Shown: positions 52,535 to 61,925, numbered from the stretch's first letter. The stretch: 64,000 nucleotides of DNA from Amycolatopsis nigrescens CSC17Ta-90 (GCF_000384315.1 NZ_ARVW01000001.1:8167001-8231000); one strand, 5' to 3'. Translations and numbers: made by a program. The notes: generated by a model from the sequence alone, not told the origin.

Positions 52535-52556
52535 GCTCAGGGCCCGGTGATGCTCG

Positions 52557-54170
52557 ATGTCAACTTCCCTTTTCCTGCGTGCGCAGGACCTCGCCTTCGG
52601 CTACGGCGACCGGATCGTCTTCGACGGCCTGTCGCTGACCGCCAGTGCCGGCCAGCGCGTCGGCCTCGTCGGCGAGAACGGCGTGGGCAAGTCCACCCTG
52701 CTGCGCCTGCTCGCCGGCGTCGAAGAGCCGTTCGCCGGTTCGGTGCAGCGCGGCCCCGATCTCGGCTTCCTCTTGCAGGAGCTGCCTTTTCCCGGGCACA
52801 CGCGGTTCTCCGATGTGATCGACGACGCGCTCGCCGAAACCCGGGTACAGGCCGCTCTTCTGGACCGGCTGACCGAGCGGCTGGCCGGCCATCCGGAGGA
52901 CGAAACCGCGCTCGAGGAGTACGGGCAGGTGCTCGAATGGGCACAGGCGCACGAGCTGTGGGACGCCGACCGGCGGGCCGAGCTGGTCTGCGTCGGGCTG
53001 GGGCTCGGCGGCATCGGTACCGAGCGCAGGATCGACACGCTCTCCGGCGGGGAACGCTCTCGGCTCGGCCTGGCCGCGCTGCTGATCCGGCGCCCGCAGA
53101 CCCTGCTGCTGGACGAGCCGACCAACCATCTCGACGACGACGGTATGGAGTTCCTGGAGAAGCACCTCGCCACGCTGACCGGCGTGGTGGTGCTGTCCTC
53201 GCACGACCGCGTCTTCCTGGACGCGGTGTGCACCGACATCGTCGACCTGGACCCGGCGCTGGACGGCGCCACCCGCTACGGCGGCGCGTACACCGAGTAC
53301 CTGGTCCAGAAACGGGCCGAGCGCGCGCGTTGGGAGCAACGTTTCGCCGAGGAACAGGCAGAGCTGAAGGAGCTGCGCGGCGCGGTCGCGGTCACCGCAC
53401 GGGCGGTCGCGCACGACCGTCCCCAGCGGGACAACGCGAAAACGCTCTACGACTTCAAGACGGGCCGGGTGCAGAAGCAGATCTCCCGGCGGGTGCGCAA
53501 CGCCCAGCAGCGGCTCGACGAGCTGGAACGCGACCAGGTCCGCAAGCCGCCCGCTCCGCTGCGGTTCGCCGGCCTGCCTGCCGGGCATGGCGGCGAAGAC
53601 GAGCTCGCGCTGTCCGTCCGCGACCTGCACGTGCCCGGCAGGCTCCAGATCGGACACCTTGACATCGCCGGGTCGGCCAGGCTGCTGGTCACCGGGGGCA
53701 ACGGCGCCGGCAAGTCCACCCTGCTTTCGGTGCTGGCCGGGTCGCTGCCGCCGGAGTCCGGCTCGGTGCACCGGGCCAGGGGCGTCCGGGTCGGCCTGCT
53801 GGAGCAGGACGTCAGCTTCGCCGAACCCGGCCGGACCGCGCGGCAGCTCTACACCGCGGCCGTTGGCGAGCACGCGCCGCCGCTGGCCCAGCTCGGCCTG
53901 CTCGCACCTCGGGACCTCGACCGGCCGGTGCGGGCGCTGTCCGTCGGCCAGCGGCGCAGGCTGGCGCTGGCCGTACTGCTCGCCGAGCCGCCGCAGGTGC
54001 TGTTGCTGGACGAGCCGACCAACCACATCTCGCTGTCGCTGGCCGAGGAACTGTTCGACGCGCTGGACACCGCGCCCGGCGCGGTGGTGGTCGCCTCGCA
54101 CGACCGCTGGCTGCGGCGGACCTGGCCGGGCACGCGACTCGGCCTGGCGCACGGAAAGGAGGCGGCCTGA
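52557..54170 (+). CDS. ABC-F ATPase (ribosomal antibiotic-resistance type)
   Basis: 537 residues, two ABC modules and no membrane part. Module 1: GENGVGKST (Walker A), LSGGERSRLGL (signature), LLLDEPTNHLD (Walker B). A charged linker (about 240-330) would reach toward the peptidyl-transferase site. Module 2: GGNGAGKST, LSVGQRRRLALA (a variant signature, Val for Gly) and LLLDEPTNHIS. It resembles TlrC/LmrC-type resistance proteins of antibiotic-producing actinomycetes. The leader carries a candidate attenuator, which supports induction by ribosome-targeting drugs. Convergent with the O-methyltransferase. Confidence 0.88.
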   Translation: MSTSLFLRAQDLAFGYGDRIVFDGLSLTASAGQRVGLVGENGVGKSTLLRLLAGVEEPFAGSVQRGPDLGFLLQELPFPGHTRFSDVIDDALAETRVQAALLDRLTERLAGHPEDETALEEYGQVLEWAQAHELWDADRRAELVCVGLGLGGIGTERRIDTLSGGERSRLGLAALLIRRPQTLLLDEPTNHLDDDGMEFLEKHLATLTGVVVLSSHDRVFLDAVCTDIVDLDPALDGATRYGGAYTEYLVQKRAERARWEQRFAEEQAELKELRGAVAVTARAVAHDRPQRDNAKTLYDFKTGRVQKQISRRVRNAQQRLDELERDQVRKPPAPLRFAGLPAGHGGEDELALSVRDLHVPGRLQIGHLDIAGSARLLVTGGNGAGKSTLLSVLAGSLPPESGSVHRARGVRVGLLEQDVSFAEPGRTARQLYTAAVGEHAPPLAQLGLLAPRDLDRPVRALSVGQRRRLALAVLLAEPPQVLLLDEPTNHISLSLAEELFDALDTAPGAVVVASHDRWLRRTWPGTRLGLAHGKEAA

Positions 54171-54183
54171 TCCCGGGGCCGGC

Positions 54184-55209
54184 TCAGGCCGGCGCGGTCT
54201 CGATCACGCAGACACCGCGCTGGCCCGTCAGCGGGACGACGTCGGTGACGATCAGCCCCGCCCGCAGGCACAGCTGGTCGAACTCGGCGCGGGTGCGCTC
54301 CTTACCGCCGTAGATCACCAGCATGGTGAGGTCGGCCAGATCGGGATCCCCTGGCGCACCAGGGTTCCCGATCTCGGGCAGCACCTGTTCGATGATCAGC
54401 AGGCGGCTGCGGGCGGACATCGCCTCGCGACACCGGCGGAGGATGGTGGCCGCGCTGTCGTCGTCCCAGTCGTGCAGGATGCTCTTGATCAAGTACAGCT
54501 CGGCGCCCGCCGGCACGGCCTGGAAGAAGTCGCCGGTGGCGATGGTGCACCGGTCCAGCACCCCGGCGGCGCGCAGGGTGTCGGCGGCCTGCGCGGCGAC
54601 CTCGGCGCGGTCGAACACCGTGCCCGACAGGCCAGGATGGCGTTCGAGGACCGCCGCGAGCAGCGTGCCGTCCCCGCCCCCGATGTCGGTCACCGTGCCG
54701 GCCCCGCCGAAGTCGTAGTGCTCCGGCAGTGCCGCGGCGACTCCCCTGGTGAGCTGTCCCATGGCCGCGTTGTACACCTCGGACAGCTCGGGCTCCTTCC
54801 GCAGGTATTCGAAGAACCGCATGCCGAAGACCTCGTCGAAGGCGGCCCGGCTGGAACGCAGGCCGGCCTCCAGATTCATCCAGACCTCGTGCGTGGCCTG
54901 GTCGGTGTACAGCCGCACAAGATCGGCCATGGAACCGGGACTTTCCTTGCGCAGCAAGGAGCCCAGCTCGGTCAGGGCGAACCTGTCCTGGCCGCTCGGC
55001 ACGCACAGGTCCAGGTCCACCAGTGCCCGCAGCAGCCGGATCATCCGCTCCGGTGGGATTTCGTACGCCGCGGCGAGGTCGTCCAGGTCGACCCCGTCCC
55101 CGATCGCGTCGGCGAGATTCATCCGGCTCACCACACCCATCACCCGGGTGGCCACCGAACCGGACAGCCACCGCATCAGCGTGCCGCTCGCGGTGCTCGA
55201 TTCCGTCAT
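54184..55209 (-). CDS. SAM-dependent O-methyltransferase (small-molecule type)
   Basis: 341 residues. N-terminal dimerisation domain with a winged HTH-like fold (about 1-100), then the Rossmann domain with TDIGGGDGTLLAAVLE (motif I) and the catalytic His in IKSILHDWDDDSA (about 240). Family as in plant O-methyltransferases and polyketide-tailoring enzymes. GGAGGAAAG precedes the ATG. It is the last gene of an operon of a permease and an ABC pair under an iron box, so it may modify a metallophore or its breakdown product (inference). Confidence 0.84.
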   Translation of the reverse strand: MTESSTASGTLMRWLSGSVATRVMGVVSRMNLADAIGDGVDLDDLAAAYEIPPERMIRLLRALVDLDLCVPSGQDRFALTELGSLLRKESPGSMADLVRLYTDQATHEVWMNLEAGLRSSRAAFDEVFGMRFFEYLRKEPELSEVYNAAMGQLTRGVAAALPEHYDFGGAGTVTDIGGGDGTLLAAVLERHPGLSGTVFDRAEVAAQAADTLRAAGVLDRCTIATGDFFQAVPAGAELYLIKSILHDWDDDSAATILRRCREAMSARSRLLIIEQVLPEIGNPGAPGDPDLADLTMLVIYGGKERTRAEFDQLCLRAGLIVTDVVPLTGQRGVCVIETAPA

Positions 55210-55237
55210 TTCTTTCCTCCGGTTGTCGGTCTGTTCG

Positions 55238-56500
55238 TCAGGGGACAGCGGGCAGGGTGCCGTGCCGGCGGATCCAAAGTGGACCGACGACGGCGCCGAG
55301 GAAGGAGAGCGCGACCGCGGCCCCGATCAGCCAGGAGAAGCCGGCCGCCCCGGCCAGGCCGAGGCCCGCCGAGCTGACCGCGGTCACGCAGATGCCCTCG
55401 ATCGACATCGGCACGGTGAAATCGGTGGCCGCCGAGGACTCCCGGGCGAGATCCATGGAGACCGTGGAGACCACAGTGAGCTTCGCGCCGTACACAATGG
55501 ACACACCGACCAGCACCAGCGCGGTCGGCACCGCCTGGCCGGACCCGGCGGCCAGCGGGAACAGTGCCGCGACCGTCAGCACGCCCAGCGCGCCGATCCC
55601 GAGTGCGGGCCGCCATCGGCCGTAGCGCGTGATGGCCGCACCGGTGCCGAGCGCGGCCACCATCTGGACCGCGGCCGCCAGCAACTGGACGAGCGCGATC
55701 CGGTCCATCGGCCAGTCCGCGGCCAGCAACATGGCGGACTGGGGCGCGGTCGCCAGCCACTCCCCGATGGAGAACACCGGGATGACCAGCAGCGCCCAGA
55801 CGGCCATTCGCGGCCGCCGGAAGTAGCCGGCCAGTTCCCGCCACGGTGCGGGCCGATGCTCCGGCCGGGCCGCCGCCGGCTCGGTGAGGCGGGCCAGCAC
55901 CGCTAACGGGAGCACGAACACCGCCGCCAGTGCCAGCACGGTCGCCGCCCAGCCGGCGTGGGCGTACACCAGCAGCGCGCCCCCGGATCCGATCAGCATG
56001 GAGGCGCTGCCCGAAGCCACCTGGATGCCGTTGGCGACCCCGCGTTCGGACGAGCGCAGCAGCCGCACCGCCAGCCCGTTCAGGGCGAGGTCGTGGAACA
56101 CCGACAGCGCCAGCACCAGTGCCACCAGCACCATCAGCACGGGCAGGTCGGCGACCGGGTCCACCCCGGCAAGTCCGACCAGGGTCAGCACCAGCGCGAG
56201 CTGGGTCAGGATCAACCAGCCGCGGTAGTGCCCGAACCGGGCGGAGCCGAACCGGTCCACCACCGGCCCGAGCAGGAAGCGGCCGAAGTAGATCATCCCG
56301 AACAGGTTGAGCAGAGCGACCGTGCCCAGCGGGACGCCACGACCGAGCAGAATCGTGCCCAGGGTGAGGAAGAAGAACGAAAAACCGACCGAGGACACCA
56401 GGTACAGCGAACCGATGACCAGCAGCAGTGCCCGGCGCGGCTTGCCGAGCCGGACCGGCGCGCCGGTTTCGGTGGCTGCGGTGACGTCGGGGGCCGTCAT
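55238..56500 (-). CDS. MFS permease (RhtX/FptX/YbtX-like siderophore type)
   Basis: 420 residues, 12 hydrophobic segments. The start overlaps the upstream ABC gene in ATGA. The sequence resembles AmpG/RhtX-like permeases (SLYLVSSVGFSFFFLTLGTILLGRGVPL; NLFGMIYFGRFLLGPVVDRFGS). In yersiniabactin loci an MFS protein of this type (YbtX) accompanies an ABC pair (YbtP/YbtQ); here the same three-gene set appears with an iron box. Import of a ferric or zinc metallophore is the best guess; drug efflux is possible. Confidence 0.72.
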   Translation of the reverse strand: MTAPDVTAATETGAPVRLGKPRRALLLVIGSLYLVSSVGFSFFFLTLGTILLGRGVPLGTVALLNLFGMIYFGRFLLGPVVDRFGSARFGHYRGWLILTQLALVLTLVGLAGVDPVADLPVLMVLVALVLALSVFHDLALNGLAVRLLRSSERGVANGIQVASGSASMLIGSGGALLVYAHAGWAATVLALAAVFVLPLAVLARLTEPAAARPEHRPAPWRELAGYFRRPRMAVWALLVIPVFSIGEWLATAPQSAMLLAADWPMDRIALVQLLAAAVQMVAALGTGAAITRYGRWRPALGIGALGVLTVAALFPLAAGSGQAVPTALVLVGVSIVYGAKLTVVSTVSMDLARESSAATDFTVPMSIEGICVTAVSSAGLGLAGAAGFSWLIGAAVALSFLGAVVGPLWIRRHGTLPAVP

Positions 56501-58260
56501 CGGGCCGTGCTGATGTGCCAGCTGCGGGCGTGCTCGTACTGGTTGTAGAGGCGGGCGAAGGTGCCGCCGGCCCGGTGGAGCTCGGCCGGGGTGCCGGTTT
56601 CGGTGACCCGGCCCGCGTCCAAAGCGACGACGTGGTCGGCGGTGGCCAGCGTGGCCGGCCGGTGCGCGATCACGATCACCGTGCGGCCCGGCTCCTTGGC
56701 CAGGTCCGCGATGGCGTGGCTGATCGCGCGTTCGTTCTCCGGGTCGAGCGCGGAGCCGGCTTCGTCGATCAGCACGATCGGCGCCTGCTTGAGGAACGCC
56801 CTGGCGATGGACACGCGCTGGCGTTCGCCGCCGGAGAGCTGCGCCCCGGCCTCACCGACCCGGGTGTGCCACCCTTCGGGCAGCCGGGCGATGACCTCGT
56901 CGAGGCGCGCGGCACGGGCCGCCTCGACCAGTTCCGCCCGCGTGGCGTCCGGGCGGGCGAGCCGGAGGTTGTCTTCGATGGTGGTGTCGAAGAGGTAGAC
57001 GTCCTGGAAGACGATGGCGATCTCGTTCAGCAGCGTGGCATGGTCCAGCTCGCGGACGTCCACCCCGCCGACGCGCACGCTGCCCGAACCGGAAGCAGTG
57101 TCCACATCGGAGTCGATGTCGAAGAAGCGTGCGATCAGCCGGGTAACGGTGGTCTTGCCGGAACCGGACGGCCCGACCAGCGCGGTGGTGGTACCGGGAC
57201 GGCAGTGGAAGGACACGTCTGTCAGCACGGGCGGGCCGCCGTAGGAGAAGGTCACGTCCGAGAACTCGATCCCGGTGTGCTCCAGCCGCCGCACCGGATC
57301 CGCGCTGACCCGCAGCGACGGAGTCTCCAGCACTTCCTCGACGCGCTCGACGCAGTAGTGGGCGGCGCCCAGTCCCGGCACGAAGTCCGCCAGTGCGCCG
57401 ATCGGCTCGAGGAAGCGGACCGCCAGTACGAGCAGTGCGACGGCATCCGCGACCGGCAGGCTCCCGTCGAGCAGGAACCGCGCGCCGAACACCAGCACCA
57501 CGACGAACCCGGCCATCACCACCCCGGTGTAGGAGAGGCTGGGCACCAGCAGTCGGTTCAGACCGCGGCGATAACGACGGCGGTGCTCGGCGAGCGCGTC
57601 GCGCATCAGCACGGTCCCGGTGCCTGCCTGGCCGGCGGCGCGCAGCACGGACTGGGCCTGGCCGAACTCGATGGCGCGGCCGGTGACCTCGTTCGCGGCC
57701 ACCTCCATGTCCCGCACCACATCCACCGTGATCCGCCGCGACGCCCGCAGGACCAGTACCGCGATCGGCATGGCGACCAGCAGCAGCGACGCCAGCCGCC
57801 AGTCCACCGTGAAGGTGACCACCACGACCGTCGCGGGCACCAGGACGCAGTTGATCACCGGCCCGCCGACCACCACGCAGATGCGCGCGATGGCGGCGGT
57901 GACGCCGGTGACGGTGCGGACGAACTGCGCCTTGCGGTCGGCGGAGAACCAGCCCAGCGGGAGGGTGGTCAGATGCCCCATCAGGCGGTGGCGGAGCTGA
58001 GCGGTCAGCTCCGAGCTGGCCGCGAACCCCACCGGCGTGGTGATCACGCTGAGCACCAGGTACAACCCGAAGCCGATCGCCCCGGTGATCAGCCAGGGCG
58101 TCGCGGCGGCGAAGTCGGGTTCCGGACGCAGCAACGCCCGCAGCACGGGCACCAGCAGTCCGAGCAGCAGCCCCTGCAGGACCGCGAGCACGGCCTGGAA
58201 CAGGCCCATCCGGACCAGCAGGCCGGGATGCGGGTACAGCCGGTGGATTTGGCGGATCAT
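56497..58260 (-). CDS. ABC half-transporter, subunit 2 (YbtQ/IrtB-like)
   Basis: About 587 residues. ATG 58260 overlaps the previous gene's TGA (ATGA). Six membrane helices, then an ATPase domain with GPSGSGKTT (Walker A), LSGGERQRVSIARAFL (signature), IVLIDEAGSALDPENE (Walker B) and the switch His in VIVIAHRPATL. It pairs with the homologous gene upstream as an inner-membrane heterodimer. Exporter-fold pairs of this type import ferric metallophores in Yersinia and mycobacteria (YbtPQ, IrtAB). Confidence 0.85.
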   Translation of the reverse strand: MIRQIHRLYPHPGLLVRMGLFQAVLAVLQGLLLGLLVPVLRALLRPEPDFAAATPWLITGAIGFGLYLVLSVITTPVGFAASSELTAQLRHRLMGHLTTLPLGWFSADRKAQFVRTVTGVTAAIARICVVVGGPVINCVLVPATVVVVTFTVDWRLASLLLVAMPIAVLVLRASRRITVDVVRDMEVAANEVTGRAIEFGQAQSVLRAAGQAGTGTVLMRDALAEHRRRYRRGLNRLLVPSLSYTGVVMAGFVVVLVFGARFLLDGSLPVADAVALLVLAVRFLEPIGALADFVPGLGAAHYCVERVEEVLETPSLRVSADPVRRLEHTGIEFSDVTFSYGGPPVLTDVSFHCRPGTTTALVGPSGSGKTTVTRLIARFFDIDSDVDTASGSGSVRVGGVDVRELDHATLLNEIAIVFQDVYLFDTTIEDNLRLARPDATRAELVEAARAARLDEVIARLPEGWHTRVGEAGAQLSGGERQRVSIARAFLKQAPIVLIDEAGSALDPENERAISHAIADLAKEPGRTVIVIAHRPATLATADHVVALDAGRVTETGTPAELHRAGGTFARLYNQYEHARSWHISTAR

Positions 58261-60086
58261 GCGAGGTCCCCGTTCTGCTGCGCGCGCCACATCCGGGCGT
58301 AGAGTCCACCGCGGGCGAGAAGGTCTTGGTGCGTACCGGTTTCGGCGAGCCGGCCCTCGTCGAGGACGAGGATCTGGTCGGCGCTCTCGATGGTGTGCAG
58401 CCGGTGCGCGATCACGAGCACGGTCTTGCCGGCGGCGAGCTCGGACAGCGCGTCCTGCACCGCCGCCTCGCTGTCGGGATCGAGCGCCGCGGTGGCCTCG
58501 TCGAGTACGACGATCGGCGCGCCGGACAGGATCGCGCGGGCGATGGTCAGGCGCTGCCGTTCACCACCGGACAGCCCGCCGCCGCCCGATTCGAGCACCG
58601 TGTCGTAGCCCTTGGGCAGCCGCTCGATCACCTCGTGGATCTGGGCGGCGGTGGCGGCCCGGCGGACCTCGTCCGCACTCGCGCCGGGGCGGCCGATGCG
58701 GATGTTCTCCCGCACGGTGTCGCGCAGCAGCACGACATCCTGGAACACCAGCGACATCGACGACAGCAGCGCCTCCGACGAGATGTCGCGCACGTCGGCG
58801 TCACCGATCCGGATCGCGCCGCCGGTCACGTCGTAGAACCTCGGCAGCAGGGCGGCCAGCGTGGTCTTGCCCGCGCCGGAAGGTCCGACCAGCGCCGTGA
58901 CGGTACCGGGCTCGCAGGTCGCGCTGAGGTCCTCGACGGCGTTGGTGACCCCGTCGTAGGAGAACGTCACCCGGTCGAACTCGACGCGGTGTCCGCTGGG
59001 CTGCCGCGGTCGCGCGGGTTCCGGCAGGGGTTCGCGGGACAGCAGGCCCTCGATGTGACCCGCCGCCATCCTGGCCGTGCGCAGGCCGATGGCCCCCTGC
59101 ACCATCGGCACCACCGAGGTCGGCATCCCGACGCCGATGATCAGGAACGGCAGCAGGCCGGCCGCGGTGATCAGGCCCGCGCCCACGAACCACAGCCCGG
59201 CGGCCAGCACCACGGCCAGCACCGTCATCTCGGAGATCAGGATCCGGTTCACGGCGGAGCTGAACCGGACTTCGGCCACCCAGACCCGGAACGCGTCCGC
59301 CTGCTCGCGCACCGCTTCGGTGAAGCGGTCCAGAATCCGACCCCCGGTGCCGAAGGTCTTGGCCACCGTGATCCCGTCCGCGTACTCCATGCTCGCGACG
59401 CTGATCCGCTTCTCGGCGGCGATCAGGCGAGCCATGTGGTCCGGCATCGAGCGCATCGCGACCCGGTAGCAGACCAGCCCCAGCACCGGCACCGCCGCGG
59501 TGACCAGCGCCATCCGCCAGTCCACGAACACCAGGTAGCCGAACCCGACCAGCAGCGCGCTGCCCGCACCCGTCATCTCCCCCAGCGAGTGCGCGAACAG
59601 GTTGTGCATGTCCTCCAGGTCGTCCGTCATCGCCTTCTTGACCTGGCCGGAGCCCGACGAGCGGAACCAGCCCAGCGGCAGCACGCCCAGCCGCCGCACG
59701 ATGCGGACCCGGAGGTGGTGCAGCATCTTCGCGTCGGCGAGGTGGCCCACGTGCGAGGACAGCCCGACCAGCACCAAGCGCAGCAGCGCGCCGGCCGCGC
59801 CGACGCCGACCCACGTCCACACCGTGGCCACTGTGGTGTCTGGGGTGTCTGTGGTGTCCTGGCTGTCGAGCACGGCGCGGGCGATCTCCGCGATGGCCAC
59901 GTAGGGGGCGAGCCCCGCCGCGGCACCGGCCGCGGAGAACAGCGCACAGGTGATCAGGTTGAACCAGACCGGGCGCAGCATCCGGGCGGCAGCACCGGTG
60001 CCGATCAGCCGCGGCGCACCTTCGGCCTGCCGCGGCCCTTCCGGCGCGGCGGGACTGTCCGCCAAGGGTTTTTCCGTGGTCGTCAT
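58257..60086 (-). CDS. ABC half-transporter, subunit 1 (YbtP/IrtA-like without SIP domain)
   Basis: 609 residues. Six helices, then GPSGAGKTT (Walker A), LSGGERQRLTIARAIL (signature), VVLDEATAALDPDSE (Walker B) and VIAHRLHTIES (switch His). The siderophore-interacting reductase domain found at the N-terminus of IrtA is absent. First gene of an operon controlled by the iron box at 60150-60172. GAGAGAAG precedes the ATG at 60086. Confidence 0.85.
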   Translation of the reverse strand: MTTTEKPLADSPAAPEGPRQAEGAPRLIGTGAAARMLRPVWFNLITCALFSAAGAAAGLAPYVAIAEIARAVLDSQDTTDTPDTTVATVWTWVGVGAAGALLRLVLVGLSSHVGHLADAKMLHHLRVRIVRRLGVLPLGWFRSSGSGQVKKAMTDDLEDMHNLFAHSLGEMTGAGSALLVGFGYLVFVDWRMALVTAAVPVLGLVCYRVAMRSMPDHMARLIAAEKRISVASMEYADGITVAKTFGTGGRILDRFTEAVREQADAFRVWVAEVRFSSAVNRILISEMTVLAVVLAAGLWFVGAGLITAAGLLPFLIIGVGMPTSVVPMVQGAIGLRTARMAAGHIEGLLSREPLPEPARPRQPSGHRVEFDRVTFSYDGVTNAVEDLSATCEPGTVTALVGPSGAGKTTLAALLPRFYDVTGGAIRIGDADVRDISSEALLSSMSLVFQDVVLLRDTVRENIRIGRPGASADEVRRAATAAQIHEVIERLPKGYDTVLESGGGGLSGGERQRLTIARAILSGAPIVVLDEATAALDPDSEAAVQDALSELAAGKTVLVIAHRLHTIESADQILVLDEGRLAETGTHQDLLARGGLYARMWRAQQNGDLA

Positions 60087-60149
60087 GATCTTCTCTCGTC
60101 GCGCGGGAGGAGATGGCCCGTCGACGGTTGACCCAACCCTGCCCGCTCT

Positions 60150-60172
60150 GCTTAGGTTCGCCTAACCTAAGC
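60150..60172. promoter_or_regulatory. DtxR/IdeR-type iron box
   Basis: The 19-bp core at 60152-60170, TTAGGTTCGCCTAACCTAA, differs from the consensus (TTAGGTTAGSCTAACCTAA) at one position. The full inverted repeat has 9-bp perfect arms (GCTTAGGTT and AACCTAAGC) around five bases. It lies 64-86 bp upstream of the ABC operon and 41-63 bp upstream of the divergent merR ATG. Iron-loaded IdeR would repress transcription. Confidence 0.85.
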
Positions 60173-60212
60173 ATTTGAAGCCGACTTGAAGTCAAGGCAG
60201 GTGCAGACCGGC

Positions 60213-60644
60213 ATGAGTTCTCATGGGCCCACGGGTGACGAGCTGATCGGAATCGGGGAGACCGCGGCCCGGTTCGGCCTGGCCGGCTCGACCCTGCGGT
60301 ACTGGGAGGAACGCGGGCTGATCAGTCCCGCCGAGCGGCGGGGACGATGGCGTCGTTACGGGCCCCGCGAGCTACATCGGATCGGCCTGATCCAGCTGTG
60401 GCGGGACACCGGGCTGATGAGCCTGGACGAGATCGCCGCCGTGCTGGCCGGCACCGTGCGGGACCGCACCTGGCGCAGCGTCGTGCTGGGCCGGCTCGAG
60501 ATGATCGAAGAGCAGCAGCGACGCCTGGCCGCGGCCAAGGAGCATCTGGAGCACTTCTTGACCTGCCCGGACGAGCATCCGGCGGACAACTGCCCGGTGC
60601 TGCGCGAAATGACCGACGTGCGGCTGGCGCGGCAATCGGCCTGA
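60213..60644 (+). CDS. MerR-family regulator with C-terminal Cys pair
   Basis: About 143 residues from ATG 60213. HTH: GIGETAARFGLAGSTLRYWEERGLISPAERR, then a dimerisation helix (ETVRDRTWRSVVLGRLEMIEEQQRRLAAAKEHLEHFL) and the C-terminal metal-site-like Cys118-Pro-Asp and Cys127-Pro. These fit a metal- or thiol-sensing MerR regulator, but two Cys alone do not prove it. It is divergent from the uptake operon and shares the intergenic region with the iron box. A perfect palindromic terminator follows its stop. Confidence 0.82.
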   Translation: MSSHGPTGDELIGIGETAARFGLAGSTLRYWEERGLISPAERRGRWRRYGPRELHRIGLIQLWRDTGLMSLDEIAAVLAGTVRDRTWRSVVLGRLEMIEEQQRRLAAAKEHLEHFLTCPDEHPADNCPVLREMTDVRLARQSA

Positions 60645-60650
60645 CTCAGC

Positions 60651-60684
60651 CGGGTGCCGCCTGGACGCGTCCAGGCGGCACCCG
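60651..60684. terminator. Perfect 34-bp palindrome between merR and mshC (bidirectional terminator)
   Basis: A 34-base perfect inverted repeat, 17 bp each side, starting 6 bp after the merR stop and ending 2 bp before the mshC stop. The strong hairpin has no T tract in either direction. It should separate the two convergent genes. Confidence 0.75.
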
Positions 60685-60686
60685 GG

Positions 60687-61925
60687 TCAGAGCGCGATAC
60701 CGAGAAGGGAGTCGACGGCGTCGCGAACCAGCGCAGGTGCGGCACTGTCGGCACCACCGGTGCGCAGCGCCTCATCCACCCAGGCGTCCACGGCCGTCAG
60801 CGCCTGCGGGGTGTCCAGGTCGTTGGACAGGTGGTCGCGCAGCCTGGCCACGGTGTCCTCGGCCGCCGGGCCGGACGGCAGGGCCGCCGCCGAACGCCAC
60901 CTGGCCAGCCTCGCCTCGGCCTCGGTGAGCAACGCCGCGGTCCACGGCCGGTCGCTGCGGTAGTGCCCGGCGAACAGGGCCAGCCGGACGGCGGACGGAT
61001 CCACCCCGTCCGCGCGCAGCCGGGAGACGAACACCAGGTTCCCGCGCGACTTCGACATCTTCTCGCCGTCCAGACCGATCATGCCGGCGTGCACGTAGTG
61101 CCGGGCGAACGGGTGCTCGCCGGCCAGCGCCTCGGCGTGCGCGGCGCTGTACTCGTGGTGCGGGAAGACCAGGTCCGAGCCGCCGCCCTGCACGTCGAAG
61201 CCGAAGCCGAGCCGGTTCACCGCGATCGCGCTGCACTCGATGTGCCAGCCGGGACGTCCGGCGCCGAGTTCGGACTCCCAGGACGGTTCGCCAGGCCGGG
61301 CCACCCGCCACAGCAGCGCGTCCAGTTCGTGCCGCTTGCCGGTGCGGTCCGGGTCGCCGCCGCGCTCGGCGAACAGCTTCGACATGGTCGCCAGGTCGTA
61401 GTTCGACTCGTAGCCGAACCGGCCGGTGGCGGTGTGATCGAAGTAGATGTCCGGGTATTCGGGGTCGTCGGCCCGGTAGGCGGCGCCGTCGCCGACCAGC
61501 TTGGCGATCACCTCGACGATCTCCGGGATGCTCTCCACCGCACCGACGAACTCCCGCGGCGGCAGCACCCGCAACGCCACCATGTCCTCGCGGAACAGCG
61601 CGGTCTCCCGCATGCCGAGCACGATCCAGTCGTCCTGGTCCCGCGCGGCGCGCTCCAGCAGTGGCTCGTCGATGTCGGTCACGTTCTGCACGTAGTGCAC
61701 GTCGTGCCCGCCGTCCAGCCAGATCCGGTTGACCAGGTCGAAGGCAAGATAGGTGGCGGCGTGCCCGAGATGCGTGGCGTCGTACGGGGTGATCCCGCAT
61801 ACGTAGATCCGCGCGGTGTCCCCGGGGGAAGTCGGCCGCACCTGACCGCTCGCGGTGTCGAACAACCGCAGCGGACGCGGCGTCCCTGGCACCCGGGGCA
61901 CGGTGACCGATGACCAAGTCTGCAT
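60687..61925 (-). CDS. mshC: Cysteine:1D-myo-inosityl glucosamine ligase MshC
   Basis: 412 residues. Cysteinyl-tRNA-synthetase-like fold: Cys43 and [17 protein letters not shown] for zinc, THLGH at 51-55 (the HIGH motif) and EKMSKSRGN at about 287 (the KMSKS loop). It joins cysteine to GlcN-Ins in the ATP-dependent third step of mycothiol synthesis, and the presence of mycothiol fits an actinobacterium. Its lack of a tRNA-binding extension separates it from CysS. Divergent from an ArsR-type gene. Confidence 0.96.
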   Translation of the reverse strand: MQTWSSVTVPRVPGTPRPLRLFDTASGQVRPTSPGDTARIYVCGITPYDATHLGHAATYLAFDLVNRIWLDGGHDVHYVQNVTDIDEPLLERAARDQDDWIVLGMRETALFREDMVALRVLPPREFVGAVESIPEIVEVIAKLVGDGAAYRADDPEYPDIYFDHTATGRFGYESNYDLATMSKLFAERGGDPDRTGKRHELDALLWRVARPGEPSWESELGAGRPGWHIECSAIAVNRLGFGFDVQGGGSDLVFPHHEYSAAHAEALAGEHPFARHYVHAGMIGLDGEKMSKSRGNLVFVSRLRADGVDPSAVRLALFAGHYRSDRPWTAALLTEAEARLARWRSAAALPSGPAAEDTVARLRDHLSNDLDTPQALTAVDAWVDEALRTGGADSAAPALVRDAVDSLLGIAL

